Part shown: positions 42,603 through 54,058 of the stretch, in pieces
How positions within the stretch are numbered: position 1 is the first letter of the stretch
How the letters are laid out: the number at the start of each line of letters is the position of its first letter
From: Pseudoxanthomonas sp. SL93
GTDB taxonomy: Bacteria; Pseudomonadota; Gammaproteobacteria; Xanthomonadales; Xanthomonadaceae
DNA: 64,000 nt
NCBI RefSeq assembly: GCF_026625825.1
Contig: NZ_CP113065.1
Coordinates: forward strand, 3,649,501-3,713,500
Reading direction: 5' to 3'
Notes under the pieces: model-generated
Databases searched by the model: none
What the model saw: only the letters and a program-made list of their open reading frames with translations
Told to the model about the DNA's origin: nothing
Program-made: the position numbers and the translations under genes

Positions 42603-42618
42603 TTGTCCGTGCGGACAA
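42603..42618. promoter_or_regulatory. Inverted repeat upstream of ppc, candidate operator
   Basis: TTGTCCG and CGGACAA are perfect 7-bp arms separated by TG, centred 45 bp upstream of the ppc start codon, in the divergent ahcY-ppc region. The geometry suits a dimeric regulator binding over or next to the promoter. The regulator is unknown. Confidence 0.4.
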
Positions 42619-42655
42619 TACCAATCCACACCATCGAACGACGACGCGACCCCGC

Positions 42656-45379
42656 ATGAACAGCCCCCGCAGTCTTGAATTCGCCGCTCCCGATGTTCCC
42701 CTGCGTGAAGACGTGCGCCGTCTCGGCGCACTGGTCGGCGACATGCTGGCCGAACAGGTCTCGCCGGAATTCCTCGCCAGCGTGGAACGGGTGCGCACCA
42801 CCGCCATCGCGCGCCGCCAGACCGATGCGCCCCCGCAGTCGCTGGCCGGCCTGCTGGACGGGCAGCCGCCGGAACAAGCCGAAGCGCTGATCCGCGCCTT
42901 CAGCACGTATTTCCAGGTGGTCAACATCGCCGAGCGCGTGCACCGCATCCGCCGCCGCCGCGACTACCAGCGCACGGGCGGCACCACGCCGCAACCGGAT
43001 GGCCTGCACGATGCGCTGTCGAAGCTGAAGGCACAGGGCGTCACGCTGGAGGAGCTGGCCGACTGGCTGCCGCGCCTCGACATCGAGCCCGTCTTCACGG
43101 CGCACCCCACCGAAGCCGTGCGGCGCGCGCTGCTGGAAAAAGAACAGCTGATGGTCGCCAGCCTGATCAACGGGCTGGATGGCCAGCGCACGCCCGGCGA
43201 ACAGGCCACCGACATCGCGCGCTTCCGCATGGCGCTGACGTCCGCGTGGCAGACCTCCGACTCCTCACCCGTCCGCCCGGGCGTGGAGGATGAGCGCGAG
43301 CATGTCGGCTTCTACCTGGTCGAGGTGCTGTATCGCGTGATCCCGGTGCTGTACGAAACCCTGGAGAACGCCATCACCGAGGTCTACGGTCCGGCGCCCC
43401 GGGTTACCAACGACCTGCCGCGACTGCTTCGCTTCGGTACCTGGGTGGGCGGCGACATGGACGGCAACCCCAACGTGGATGCCACCACCATCGCGGCAAC
43501 GCTGACCGCGCAGCGCAACGCCATCCTGACGCGCTACCTGAAGGAACTCCGCCAGCTGACCACGCTGCTCAGCCAGTCCAGCGCGGTGATCGGGGTGTCG
43601 CCTGAAGTATTGGCGCGCGTGGACGAGTACCGTGCGCTGATGCCGGCGGCGGCGGCGAAATCACGCCCGCGCCATGGCGACATGCCGTACCGCCTGCTCA
43701 ACGACCTGATGCGTGCCCGCCTGCAGGCCACCCTGGAAGACCGGCCGGAAGCCTATGCGTCGCCCGAGCAGTTTGCCGGGGACGTGGACCTGATCCTGCA
43801 GAGCCTGGAAGCCAATCGCGGCATCCATGCCGGTTGGTTCGCCGTGCGCCGGCTGGCGTGGCGCGTGCGTACCTTCGGGTTCCATCTGGCACGCCTGGAC
43901 GTGCGCCAGGAATCCAGCGTGCACGCGCGCGCGGTGGCCGCCGCGCTGGGCGATGACGGTTGGGAAGCGCGCGATGCGGTGGATCGGGCCGCGCGGCTGG
44001 CGCCGTATGCCGGCGGTCAGCAGGCGTTGCCGCCTTCGCAGGAAGAAGGCAATCCCCGCCTGGATGCGGTGTTCGCGGCACTGGCCGATGCGCGGCAGCG
44101 CCACGGCAGCGATGCGCTGGGCGCCTACATCATCAGCATGGCGCACAACCGTGCCGACGTGCTGACCGTGCTTGCGCTGGCGCGGCGCGGCGGCCTGGTG
44201 GATGCGGAAGGCAACGTGCCGCTGGACATCGCGCCCCTGTTCGAAACGGTGGGCGACCTGCAGCACGGACCGGACACCCTGCGCGACCTGGCGGCCGACC
44301 CTGTCTATCGCGCGCACCTGGCGTCGCGCGACAACGTGCAGATGGTGATGCTGGGGTATTCCGACAGCGGCAAGGATGGCGGCATCGCCGCTTCGCGCTG
44401 GGGCCTGCAACGCGGCCAGGTGGAACTGCTGCAGGCGGCCAAGGAGCTCGGCATCAAGCTGACGTTCTTCCATGGCCGCGGCGGATCGATCAGCCGCGGC
44501 GGGGGCAAGACCACCCGCGCGGTGGATGCCTCGCCGCGTGGCAGCGTGGACGGCCGCCTGCGGGTGACCGAGCAGGGCGAGGTGATCCATCGCAAGTACG
44601 GCATCCGCGCGCTGGCGCTGCGCTCGCTTGAACAGTCGGTGGGCGCGGTGCTGGTATCCAGCCTGCGGCCGCGCCCCGCCGAGCCGAGGGAAGAAGCTTG
44701 GCGCGAGGTGATGGACGTGGTGTCGCGCGAGAGTACGCGCGCCTATCGCGCCTTCGTCGAGGCGCCGCGCTTCATGGATTATTTCCGCAGCGCCACGCCG
44801 ATCGACGTGATCGAGCGGATGACGCTGGGCTCGCGGCCGTCGCGTCGCCTGGGCCAGGACGCGGCGCTCGGCAACCTGCGCGCGATCCCATGGGTGTTCG
44901 CCTGGAGCCAGGCACGTGCGGTCATTCCCGGCTGGTATGGCGTGGGCAGCGGATTGAAGGCGGTCGTGGACGCCGGCGGCGAAGAGACGCTGCGCGAGAT
45001 GGCGCGTGACTGGCCGTTCTTCAAGACCTTCCTGGACGACATCTCCATGGTGCTCGCCAAGGGCGACCTGAGCATCGCGCAGATGTTCTCGCGCATGTCC
45101 GGTGACCTGCACGACGAATTCTTCCCCCGCATCCAGCAGGAGCACGCCTCCACCCTGCAGTGGGTGATGGCGTTGAACGGCAACACCTGGCTGCTGCAGC
45201 ACGACCAGCGGCTGGCGCTGTCCATCCGGCTGCGCAACCCCTACATCGACCCGATCAGCGTGATGCAGGCCGACCTGCTGAAGCGCTGGCGCGCGAGCGG
45301 CCGCGAGGACGAGGCCCTGCTGCACGCGCTGGTCGCGAGCATCAACGGCGTGTCGCAGGGCGTGCAGAACACGGGGTGA
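42656..45379 (+). CDS. ppc: Phosphoenolpyruvate carboxylase
   Basis: 907 aa anaplerotic enzyme producing oxaloacetate from PEP and bicarbonate. The start ATG 42656 ([20 protein letters not shown]) is chosen over the open frame beginning upstream because conservation begins here. Family motifs are [12 protein letters not shown] (catalytic His), [48 protein letters not shown] (glycine-rich catalytic loop), the PEP-side [11 protein letters not shown] region, and the C-terminal QNTG. The loop reads GGSISRGGG rather than the more usual GGSIGRGGG of E. coli Ppc. It converges with uup across a REP pair. Confidence 0.96.
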   Translation: MNSPRSLEFAAPDVPLREDVRRLGALVGDMLAEQVSPEFLASVERVRTTAIARRQTDAPPQSLAGLLDGQPPEQAEALIRAFSTYFQVVNIAERVHRIRRRRDYQRTGGTTPQPDGLHDALSKLKAQGVTLEELADWLPRLDIEPVFTAHPTEAVRRALLEKEQLMVASLINGLDGQRTPGEQATDIARFRMALTSAWQTSDSSPVRPGVEDEREHVGFYLVEVLYRVIPVLYETLENAITEVYGPAPRVTNDLPRLLRFGTWVGGDMDGNPNVDATTIAATLTAQRNAILTRYLKELRQLTTLLSQSSAVIGVSPEVLARVDEYRALMPAAAAKSRPRHGDMPYRLLNDLMRARLQATLEDRPEAYASPEQFAGDVDLILQSLEANRGIHAGWFAVRRLAWRVRTFGFHLARLDVRQESSVHARAVAAALGDDGWEARDAVDRAARLAPYAGGQQALPPSQEEGNPRLDAVFAALADARQRHGSDALGAYIISMAHNRADVLTVLALARRGGLVDAEGNVPLDIAPLFETVGDLQHGPDTLRDLAADPVYRAHLASRDNVQMVMLGYSDSGKDGGIAASRWGLQRGQVELLQAAKELGIKLTFFHGRGGSISRGGGKTTRAVDASPRGSVDGRLRVTEQGEVIHRKYGIRALALRSLEQSVGAVLVSSLRPRPAEPREEAWREVMDVVSRESTRAYRAFVEAPRFMDYFRSATPIDVIERMTLGSRPSRRLGQDAALGNLRAIPWVFAWSQARAVIPGWYGVGSGLKAVVDAGGEETLREMARDWPFFKTFLDDISMVLAKGDLSIAQMFSRMSGDLHDEFFPRIQQEHASTLQWVMALNGNTWLLQHDQRLALSIRLRNPYIDPISVMQADLLKRWRASGREDEALLHALVASINGVSQGVQNTG

Positions 45380-45391
45380 GCCGGTTTGCTG

Positions 45392-45538
45392 TTGTAGGAG
45401 CGACGTAAGTCGCGACCGCACGTTGTCAGATCGCGGCCGAGAACGGAGCCCAGCCATGGGCGGCCGTCAGGTCGCGGAATGCATTCAACCGCTATCGGCA
45501 GTCAATGTCTGCGGTCGCGACTGACGTCGCTCCTACAA
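45392..45538. repeat. Inverted pair of xanthomonad-type REP sequences
   Basis: Two 29-bp elements in inverted orientation (45392-45420 and 45510-45538) differ at one position and each starts TTGTAGGAGCGACG. Each contains an internal hairpin GCGAC/GTCGC. The 89-bp spacer has no ORF. The pair sits between the convergent ppc and uup genes, the usual place for REP/BIME elements, where it may terminate or stabilise both mRNAs. Elements with a GTAG head of this kind are mobilised by RAYT transposases; none is encoded in the window. Confidence 0.85.
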
Positions 45539-45550
45539 GGAGCCAGTCGC

Positions 45551-47410
<1,860 letters not shown>

Positions 47411-47448
47411 GGGGACATTGTACCGGCGCGGGGTTGCGCCATGCGGGG

Positions 47449-47479
47449 AAAAAAGAAAAGCCCCGCCAGGGCGGGGCTT
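47449..47479 (-). terminator. Rho-independent terminator of metK
   Basis: AAGCCCCGC/GCGGGGCTT 9-bp stem (47458-47466 with 47471-47479), followed on the minus strand by TTCTTTTTT. It lies 25 bp after the metK stop. Confidence 0.9.
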
Positions 47480-47503
47480 CTCGGCAACGGGCAGGCCCGC
47501 GGC

Positions 47504-48715
47504 TTACTTCAGCTTGGCATCCTTGCGCAGCGCGTCGGCGCGGTCAGTCTTCTCCCAGGAGAAGGCGGTCGCGGTGTGCTTCTTGCCGGCGCCGTCCACG
47601 TAGCTGATCTCGCGCGGCTTGCGGCCGAAGTGGCCGTAGCTGGCGGTGGCCTGGTAGATGGGGTGCTCCAGGTCCAGCATGCGGGTGATGCCGTACGGGC
47701 GCAGGTCGAAGTGCTTGCGGATCAGCTTCTCGATGACGTCGTCACCCACCTTGCCGGTGCCGAAGGTGGTCACCGAGATGGAGGTCGGCTCGGCCACGCC
47801 GATGGCGTAGGAGACCTGCACTTCGCACTTGTCGGCCAGGCCGGCGGCCACGATGTTCTTGGCCACGTAGCGCGCGGCATAGGCGGCCGAACGGTCCACC
47901 TTCGACGGATCCTTGCCCGAGAACGCGCCGCCACCATGGCGGGCCATGCCGCCGTAGCTGTCGACGATGATCTTGCGGCCGGTCAGGCCGCAGTCGCCCA
48001 CCGGGCCGCCGATGACGAACTTGCCGGTCGGGTTGATGTGCACCTTGTTCTTCGGCAGCGCGTCCAGCCACTTCTTCGGCAGCACGGGCTTGAGGATGCT
48101 CTCGCGCACCGCCTCGATCAGGTCCTTCTGCTTGATGTCCGGGTCGTGCTGGGTGGACAGCACGACGGCGTCGAGGCCGAGGATGCTGTTGCCGTCGTAG
48201 CGCAGCGTGACCTGCGACTTGGCGTCCGGGCGCAGCCACTTCAGCTTGCCGTTCTTGCGCACCTTGGCCTGCTGTTCCACCAGGCGGTGGCTGTAGTACA
48301 GCGGGGCCGGCATGAATTCCGGCGCCTCGTTGCAGGCGTAGCCGAACATCAGGCCCTGGTCGCCCGCGCCCTGTTCTTCCGGCTTCTTGCGGTCCACGCC
48401 CTGGTTGATGTCAGGCGACTGCTTGCCGAGCATGTTGATGATGGCGCAGGTGTGGCCGTCGAAGCCGACGTCGGAATTGTCGTAGCCGATGTCGTTGATG
48501 ACCTTGCGCGCCAGCGACTCGATGTCCACCCACGCGGTGGTGGTGACTTCGCCGGCCACGATGGCGGCGCCCGTCTTCACCAGCGTCTCGCAGGCAACGC
48601 GTGCGCGCTTGTCCTGGGCCAGGATCGCGTCCAGCACGGCGTCTGAAATCTGGTCGGCGATCTTGTCCGGATGACCTTCGGAGACCGATTCGGAGGTGAA
48701 CAGGTAGCTGGACAT
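47504..48715 (-). CDS. metK: S-adenosylmethionine synthetase MetK
   Basis: 403 aa, making SAM from methionine and ATP. Signatures are [32 protein letters not shown], the hexapeptide-like [12 protein letters not shown], the P-loop-like [27 protein letters not shown] split across motif positions 270-290, and IGVAEPTSI. The ATG at 48715 is preceded by AAGGA (48726-48730). Together with ahcY (5 kb away) and metF (12 kb away) it covers three steps of the activated-methyl cycle on the same strand. It has a short leader and its own terminator; it is monocistronic. Confidence 0.97.
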   Translation of the reverse strand: MSSYLFTSESVSEGHPDKIADQISDAVLDAILAQDKRARVACETLVKTGAAIVAGEVTTTAWVDIESLARKVINDIGYDNSDVGFDGHTCAIINMLGKQSPDINQGVDRKKPEEQGAGDQGLMFGYACNEAPEFMPAPLYYSHRLVEQQAKVRKNGKLKWLRPDAKSQVTLRYDGNSILGLDAVVLSTQHDPDIKQKDLIEAVRESILKPVLPKKWLDALPKNKVHINPTGKFVIGGPVGDCGLTGRKIIVDSYGGMARHGGGAFSGKDPSKVDRSAAYAARYVAKNIVAAGLADKCEVQVSYAIGVAEPTSISVTTFGTGKVGDDVIEKLIRKHFDLRPYGITRMLDLEHPIYQATASYGHFGRKPREISYVDGAGKKHTATAFSWEKTDRADALRKDAKLK

Positions 48716-48756
48716 CAGGCTTATATCCTTTAATTCGGATGAAAAGATGGGCGCGC

Positions 48757-48762
48757 ATGATA
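48757..48762 (-). promoter_or_regulatory. Candidate -10 element of metK
   Basis: TATCAT on the minus strand, 41 bp upstream of the start codon. It implies a leader of about 35 nt ending in AAGGA, with a weak ATCC/GGAT pairing over the ribosome site; that is too short for any known SAM riboswitch. Confidence 0.45.
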
Positions 48763-48929
48763 CACGCCGGAGGCGGCGCGTGCATTTTGCGCCGTTCAGG
48801 GTTGCCCGGGGTTAAGCCCGCATCACGTGCCGCCTTGTGTCACCGGACTGCCAGAAAACCGCAACGGCGCTGTCGCAGGCCAGGCGCAGGCTGCGCGGCG
48901 AAACCCCGCCGCAGGCCCTGCCCACGACC

Positions 48930-50648
48930 ATGCGCCCCCTGGAACAGCAGATCGTCGAACGTTACCCGCACTGGTTCCGGGGCCGTCGCGCCGGGCTGAC
49001 CCGCCCGCTGCTGCGCACGCTGGGCCGCTGGTCGCGGATCGATGAGGCACATGACTTCCTGGCAGGACATGCGCATCTGCGCGACCTCGCCTTCGTCGAC
49101 GCGGCCAGCGATTTCCTCAACCTGCGCTGCCGCGTGGACCAGGGCGATGTCTCCCGCATTCCCGCCCGGGGCCGGTTGCTGATCGTCGCCAACCATCCGT
49201 CCGGCGCGCTGGACGCGCTGGCCCTGCTGCAGGTGGTCGGCAAGGTGCGGCAGGACGTGCGGATCGTCGCCAACGACCTTCTGGCGGGCATCGACAGCCT
49301 GGCAGGCCTGCTGCTGCCGGTACGCATCCTGGGTGGCCGGCCGACAGCGGACAGCGTGCGTGCCGTGGAGCAGGCGCTGAAGGACGAGCAATGCGTGATC
49401 GTGTTCCCGGCCGGCGAGGTATCGCGATTGTCACCGCGTGGCATCCGCGACACGCGCTGGCGGCGTGGGTTCCTGCGCTTCGCACGCAGCACCGACACGC
49501 CCGTGCTGCCCATCCGTGTGCAGGCGAGGAATTCCGTGTTGTTCTACGGCGCGTCCACGCTGTTCAAGCCGGCGGGCACCGCGCTGCTGGCGCGAGAAAT
49601 GTTCAAGCGCAGCCAGCAGTGCGTCACCCTGCGCATCGGCCGCACCATGGTGCTGGACCGCGACACGGATACCAAGGCATTGCTCGCGCGGGTGCGCGCT
49701 GAACTGTATGCCTTGGGTCGGCGGCAGCCCGCGGATACGCGGGAGAAGGCCGAACCGGTGGCCGCACCGGTCGATGGCGCATTGCTGCAGCCGTGCATCG
49801 ATGCCATGGAGGTGCTGGGCCAGACCGGTGACGGCAAGCGCATCTGCGTGGGCAGGCTGGGGCCGGATTCTCCGCTGCTGCGCGAGATCGGCAGGCTGCG
49901 CGAACTGACCTTCCGTGCGGTGGGCGAGGGCACCGGCAGGCATCTCGACGTGGATGCCTACGATGCCTGGTACGAACACATCGTCCTGTGGGACGCGCCG
50001 CAGCGCAAGATCGCCGGCGCCTACCGCATCGCGCGCGGCGCGCCGGTGCTGGCGTCCCACGGACTGAAGGGACTCTACAGCGCGTCGCTGTTCCGCTATG
50101 CCGACGAGGTATTGCCACGGCTTGCGCAGGGCATGGAACTGGGGCGCAGCTTCGTGGCCCCGGAATACTGGGGCAGCCGCAGCATCGACTATCTGTGGCA
50201 GGGCATCGGTGCCTATCTGCGGCGCCATCCGGGTGTGCGTTACCTGTTCGGCGCCGTATCGATGAGTGCCGCGCTGCCGTTGCATGCGCGGGAACAGATC
50301 GTCGCCTACTACGCCCACTTCTATGGAGACCATCGCGGTGACGCGGCATCGCGCAATCCGTTCCGCTACACCGCCGTCCCGCCTTCATTCCAGGCGCTGG
50401 ATGCGGAAACGGCGTTCCGCGTGCTGAAGGCGAACCTGGACGTGCTGGGGGCGAGCGTGCCGATGCTCTACAAGCAGTACACCGACCTGTGCGAGCCGGG
50501 CGGCACGCGTTTCCTGGCGTTCGGCGTGGACCCCGCCTTCAGCGGCTCGATCGATGGCCTGATCCAGGTGGACCTGCACCGGATCCGCCCGAAGAAGCGG
50601 GCGCGCTACCTGGGCGAGGTTTCCCGGACAGCGGAGGCCGGGGCGTGA
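48930..50648 (+). CDS. OlsF-like bifunctional acyltransferase, putative ornithine lipid synthase
   Basis: 572 aa from ATG 48930 (MRPLEQQIVERYPHWFRG); the frame is open to a GTG at 48837, so the start is uncertain. The N-terminal half is a PlsC-type lysophospholipid acyltransferase domain with the variant HX5D motif VANHPSGALDAL and VFPAGEVSR. The C-terminal half (about 300-560: LRELTFRAVGEGTGRHLDVD, YDAWYEHIVLWDAPQRKIAGAYRI, GRSFVAPEYWGSRSIDYLW) is an OlsB/hemolysin-like GNAT domain. This two-domain order matches OlsF, which makes ornithine lipid in two acylations. The 3' end overlaps an LpxH-like gene (GTGA). The substrate is inferred from the family only. Confidence 0.82.
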   Translation: MRPLEQQIVERYPHWFRGRRAGLTRPLLRTLGRWSRIDEAHDFLAGHAHLRDLAFVDAASDFLNLRCRVDQGDVSRIPARGRLLIVANHPSGALDALALLQVVGKVRQDVRIVANDLLAGIDSLAGLLLPVRILGGRPTADSVRAVEQALKDEQCVIVFPAGEVSRLSPRGIRDTRWRRGFLRFARSTDTPVLPIRVQARNSVLFYGASTLFKPAGTALLAREMFKRSQQCVTLRIGRTMVLDRDTDTKALLARVRAELYALGRRQPADTREKAEPVAAPVDGALLQPCIDAMEVLGQTGDGKRICVGRLGPDSPLLREIGRLRELTFRAVGEGTGRHLDVDAYDAWYEHIVLWDAPQRKIAGAYRIARGAPVLASHGLKGLYSASLFRYADEVLPRLAQGMELGRSFVAPEYWGSRSIDYLWQGIGAYLRRHPGVRYLFGAVSMSAALPLHAREQIVAYYAHFYGDHRGDAASRNPFRYTAVPPSFQALDAETAFRVLKANLDVLGASVPMLYKQYTDLCEPGGTRFLAFGVDPAFSGSIDGLIQVDLHRIRPKKRARYLGEVSRTAEAGA

Positions 50649-51463
50649 GTCCGTTGGCCGCGCCACCGCCGATGCGGCGCGCGGTTTTCGTCTCCGACGT
50701 GCACCTGGGCTCGAAACACTGCCACGCGGCGGAATTCGCGGATTTCCTGGGCGGACTCCACTGCCGTCGCCTGTATCTGGTCGGCGACATCGTCGACCTG
50801 TGGTGGATGGCGCAACGGCGCGCGGCGTGGGATGCCGCCCACAACCGCGTGGTCGAGGCCCTGCACGCGCTGGTGCGCAACGGCACCGAACTGGTCTATG
50901 TCCCCGGCAACCACGACCGTCCGATCCGCCGCTTCTGTGGCCTGATGCTGCCGGCGATGCAGGTGCGCCGCCGCGCCATCCACGTCACGCTCGACGGCCG
51001 CCGCCTGCTGGTCATCCACGGCGACGATTACGACGGCATCACCCACTTCGGCGGGCTGCAGGAGAAATTCGGCGACTGGCTCTACTACCGCATCCTGACC
51101 GGCAACCGCCTGACCAACCGCATCCGGCGCCGGCTGGGCCTGCGCTACTGGTCGCTGGCCGAATACCTCAAGCGCCAGAGCGACGCCGCCGAACGCTACA
51201 TCGGCCGCTTCGTGCAGGCCGGGCTGGATGACGCGAAACGCCGCGGCCTGGATGGCATCGTCTGCGGGCACATCCACCGGGCGGCGCTGTTCCAGCGCGA
51301 TGGCCTGCTGTACGCGAACGACGGTGACTGGGTCGAGAGCCTGACGGCGCTGAGTGAAGAAGCGGACGGCCGGCTGTGCCTGCTGGGACACAACGGGCAG
51401 GTATTGGCCGAGGTCGCACCGCGATTGCAGCTGATGGTCAGCGGGGTACCGCGGGCGGCCTAG
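50645..51463 (+). CDS. LpxH-like calcineurin-type metallophosphoesterase
   Basis: 272 aa from a GTG overlapping the previous stop; an ATG at 50672 is an alternative. Two-metal phosphoesterase motifs are FVSDVHLGSKHC, LYLVGDIVDLWW, YVPGNHDRP, LLVIHGDDYD and VCGHIHRAAL. It belongs to the UDP-2,3-diacylglucosamine diphosphatase-related group often annotated next to lipid acyltransferases. Whether it is the lipid A enzyme or a paralogue acting on another phospholipid head group cannot be told. The translational coupling with the acyltransferase suggests a shared role in membrane lipid metabolism. Confidence 0.85.
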   Translation: MSPLAAPPPMRRAVFVSDVHLGSKHCHAAEFADFLGGLHCRRLYLVGDIVDLWWMAQRRAAWDAAHNRVVEALHALVRNGTELVYVPGNHDRPIRRFCGLMLPAMQVRRRAIHVTLDGRRLLVIHGDDYDGITHFGGLQEKFGDWLYYRILTGNRLTNRIRRRLGLRYWSLAEYLKRQSDAAERYIGRFVQAGLDDAKRRGLDGIVCGHIHRAALFQRDGLLYANDGDWVESLTALSEEADGRLCLLGHNGQVLAEVAPRLQLMVSGVPRAA

Positions 51464-51507
51464 CGGCCCGCCTTCGATCCGCCGGGTCGGCCTGCTAGCA
51501 TCCGGCC

Positions 51508-52560
51508 ATGGATTCCCTCAGCCAGATCGTCCTCGGAGCCGCCGTCGCCGCGGCCATCGTCCCCGCTTCCCATCGCCGTTCCGCCTTGCTGGCGGGCGCC
51601 GCGCTCGGCACGCTGCCCGACCTCGACAGCCTGCCCATCGCATTGTTCTCGGACAATCCGATCACGCTGATGACCGTGCACCGCAGCTTCAGCCATTCGC
51701 TGTTCGTGCTGCCGCTGGTGGGGTGGCTGGTGTGGTGGCTGTTCAAGCGTTACGGCAAGGGGCGGGTGGCTGCTTCGCCGGCACGCTGGTTCTGGGCCAT
51801 CCAGCTGGCGCTGGTCACCCATCCCCTGCTGGACGCGTTCACCGTGTACGGCACGCAGCTGTGGTGGCCGCTGGCGTCATCGCCGGTGATGTGGTCCAGC
51901 GTCTTCATCATCGACCCGCTGTACACCGTGTGGCTGTTGGTGGGATGCGTGGTGGCGTGGTTCGCGCGCGGGCGCGTGGTCGCCCAGCGCGCCTTGGTGG
52001 CGGGGCTGGTGCTGAGCACGGCCTACCTGGGCTGGTCGCTGCTGGCCAAATCCATGGTGGACCGGGAAGCCGAACGTACGCTCGCATCCATGGGCCTGGG
52101 CGGCGCGCCGTATTTCTCGGTGCCGATGCCGTTCAACACGCTGCTGTGGCACGTGGTGGCCATGACGCCCAGCGGCTACGTGGAAGCCGAGCGCTCGGTG
52201 GTGGCGGACGAAGGGCCGCTGGTGTTCCGTGGTTATCCGTCGCAGGTGCAGGCCCTGGCCGAGGCGCGCGACATCGTCGCGGTGAAACGCCTGACGTGGT
52301 TCAACCGCGGCTTCATGCGCGCGCAGGTGCAGCAGGACCGGCTTGTGCTGTCGGACCTGCGCATGGGGCTGGAACCGGACTACAACTTCCGCTTCGAGGT
52401 CGCGGAGCGGCGCGGGGACCGCTGGCAGGCGATCGCGCCCGTGCAGCAGCCGTGGACGGCACCGGTCTCCGGCATGGCGGGCCTGCGGTCACTCATGGCG
52501 GCCATGTGGAAACGCATCCGGGAACCTTCACCCGAACCGCTGCGCGCATCGATGGGCTAA
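51508..52560 (+). CDS. YdjM-family (DUF457) membrane protein
   Basis: 350 aa inner-membrane protein. The N-terminal metal-dependent-hydrolase-like signature of the YdjM/DUF457 family is present (MDSLSQIVLGAAVAAAIV, LPDLDSLPIALF, VHRSFSHSLFVLPLVGWL, VTHPLLDAFTVYGTQLW). The conserved Asp/His residues lie at membrane interfaces. About five transmembrane helices precede a soluble C-terminal domain (PFNTLLWHVVAMTPSGYVEAERS onward). Function unknown. It starts 44 bp after the phosphoesterase gene on the same strand, so it could share its transcript. Confidence 0.88.
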   Translation: MDSLSQIVLGAAVAAAIVPASHRRSALLAGAALGTLPDLDSLPIALFSDNPITLMTVHRSFSHSLFVLPLVGWLVWWLFKRYGKGRVAASPARWFWAIQLALVTHPLLDAFTVYGTQLWWPLASSPVMWSSVFIIDPLYTVWLLVGCVVAWFARGRVVAQRALVAGLVLSTAYLGWSLLAKSMVDREAERTLASMGLGGAPYFSVPMPFNTLLWHVVAMTPSGYVEAERSVVADEGPLVFRGYPSQVQALAEARDIVAVKRLTWFNRGFMRAQVQQDRLVLSDLRMGLEPDYNFRFEVAERRGDRWQAIAPVQQPWTAPVSGMAGLRSLMAAMWKRIREPSPEPLRASMG

Positions 52561-52635
52561 CCGTCATGCAGTGTGGTGCGTGCGCGACTCGCGCGCGGCA
52601 CCATGGCACGCGAGGCGTCCTGCTACATCACGGTT

Positions 52636-52662
52636 GCCCGGATCGCGGCAGCGGATCCGGGC
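52636..52662. terminator. Hairpin between convergent genes
   Basis: GCCCGGATC/GATCCGGGC perfect 9-bp stem around an 8-nt loop in the 150-bp gap between the DUF457 gene and a minus-strand gene. No U-tract on either side; possibly bidirectional or simply a stabilising hairpin. Confidence 0.4.
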
Positions 52663-52710
52663 ATCGTGTGCATCGCCACGCATCGGACGCGTCGTGCGCG
52701 CCCGCGGCGC

Positions 52711-53055
52711 TCAGGAGCCGGTGACCGCTTCCTTCTGGACGTCCTTCGCGGGCGTGCTGTCGTCCTCGCGGGCCACGCGGGTGGCCTCGTCCTTGTCCGA
52801 CGCCTTCTGCAGGACCACGGACTGGCCGTTCATCAGGCGCTGGTAGTTCTCTTCGCCCAGTGCGCTGCGGAACTTTTCCACCGAACGCTGGTAGGTGTAC
52901 GGATACTCGGCAAAGGACGTGCGGTTGCCCAGGATCATCTGCACCTTGCGTTCGCTGAGGCCGGTGTGTTCCGAAAGCTGCTGGATGGTGTCGCCAGCCT
53001 GCGCGGAGAAAGGCGCGGCCAACAGGGCGACAACGAGTGCGGTTCTTGTATTCAT
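52711..53055 (-). CDS. Small secreted protein of unknown function
   Basis: 114 aa, unrecognised. The start ATG 53055 has AGGAGG close upstream. The signal peptide MNTRTALVVALLAAPFSAQA is cleaved near residue 20. The mature protein is about 94 residues with a predicted helical segment resembling a helix-turn-helix in pattern (DTIQQLSEHTGLSERKVQMILGN), followed by ASYQRSV-like charged helices (YTYQRSVEKFRSALGEENYQRLM) and a charged low-complexity tail. No Cys. The periplasmic location is predicted from the signal alone. Confidence 0.75.
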   Translation of the reverse strand: MNTRTALVVALLAAPFSAQAGDTIQQLSEHTGLSERKVQMILGNRTSFAEYPYTYQRSVEKFRSALGEENYQRLMNGQSVVLQKASDKDEATRVAREDDSTPAKDVQKEAVTGS

Positions 53056-53210
53056 GACATCCTCCTCGGGAGGTGATTACCGCTTGCTTGCTGCGTGTGA
53101 TCGCAGGCCGGCGGGGGAACCGGCGTGGTCATCCTCGCGCTGCATGCAAGCGGGCCCCAGTGCCGGAAAGCACAGTGACTCCGGTCATGTTTACGATGCG
53201 TATACCTTCG

Positions 53211-54038
53211 TCAATAGACCGTCGCGCGGGCCTGCACGAAGGCATAGAAGAACACCGCATCCGGATCGTTCTGCACGTCGTGCATCTCGCGCCGCATGCC
53301 GTCCACCACGTCCTGGGTGACACGCCCGGCCTGCACCAGCGAGTCGGCGGCCGACAGCAGCAGTTCCTCCCAGAACGCGATCATGTCCTTGCGTCGCGCC
53401 GGCTCGCGGTTGTCGAAATGCACCGTCTTGATCTCGGTGGTGACGTCGCGGTAGCCGCCGGCCAGCAACAGGTTCCCCAGCTTCGCGCCGATGAACGGGT
53501 CGCCGCCGCTGTCGTACTGGAAATCGTTGAACGCCATCCAGTAGCGCCAGGTATTGGGTGAATAGGGGTGCAGCAGGAACGACGAATTCATCACCTCGGT
53601 GACGTAGATCGGCGAGCCGGGAGCCAGCACGCGACGCACTTCGCTGAGGACGCGTGCGGGGTTGGGGACATGTTCCAGCACCCAGCACAGGAACGCCGCA
53701 TCGAAGTCGCGCGCCGCGTACGGCAGGCGGCTGGCATCCGCCTGCTGCAGCGTGTAGCGGTCGCGGCACCAAGGCATGGTGGCGAGATTCTGCCGCGCGG
53801 CGTCCAGTTGCACCTCGTTGAGGTCCACACAGGTCACGTGCAGGTCGGGAAAACGGCGCAGCAGGATCTCGGTCTGCGCGCCCACGCCACTGCCCACTTC
53901 CAGCAGGCGGCGGGTGCCTGTGTAGTCGACGTGGTTGAACAGGGTGCTTTCCAGCAACCGCGCCTGCTTCATGAGCCTTGCCTGTTCGACCGGGGAAAAG
54001 CCGTGCAGGTAGGTGGGAGTGTCTTCGCTGGGGGTCAT
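53211..54038 (-). CDS. SAM-dependent methyltransferase (class I)
   Basis: 275 aa. ATG 54038 is preceded by GGAG. The Rossmann-type methyltransferase has motif I RRLLEVGSGVGAQTEILLRR, motif II VTCVDLNEVQLDAARQNL, and the AFLCWVLEHVPNPARVLSEVRRVLAPG block. The C-terminal half (SSFLLHPYSPNTWRYWMAFNDFQYDSGGDPFIGAKLGNLL) resembles small-molecule methyltransferases in the UbiE/arsenite group only in general terms. The substrate is unknown. It starts 20 bp after dusB on the same strand, so co-transcription is likely. Confidence 0.88.
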   Translation of the reverse strand: MTPSEDTPTYLHGFSPVEQARLMKQARLLESTLFNHVDYTGTRRLLEVGSGVGAQTEILLRRFPDLHVTCVDLNEVQLDAARQNLATMPWCRDRYTLQQADASRLPYAARDFDAAFLCWVLEHVPNPARVLSEVRRVLAPGSPIYVTEVMNSSFLLHPYSPNTWRYWMAFNDFQYDSGGDPFIGAKLGNLLLAGGYRDVTTEIKTVHFDNREPARRKDMIAFWEELLLSAADSLVQAGRVTQDVVDGMRREMHDVQNDPDAVFFYAFVQARATVY

Positions 54039-54058
54039 GGGAAACTCCGGGAAAGAAG

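Noticed and set aside
48716..48790. Possible SAM riboswitch in front of metK
   Set aside because: The -10-like TATCAT leaves a leader of only about 35 nt with a weak 4-bp hairpin, and no known SAM aptamer core is visible.
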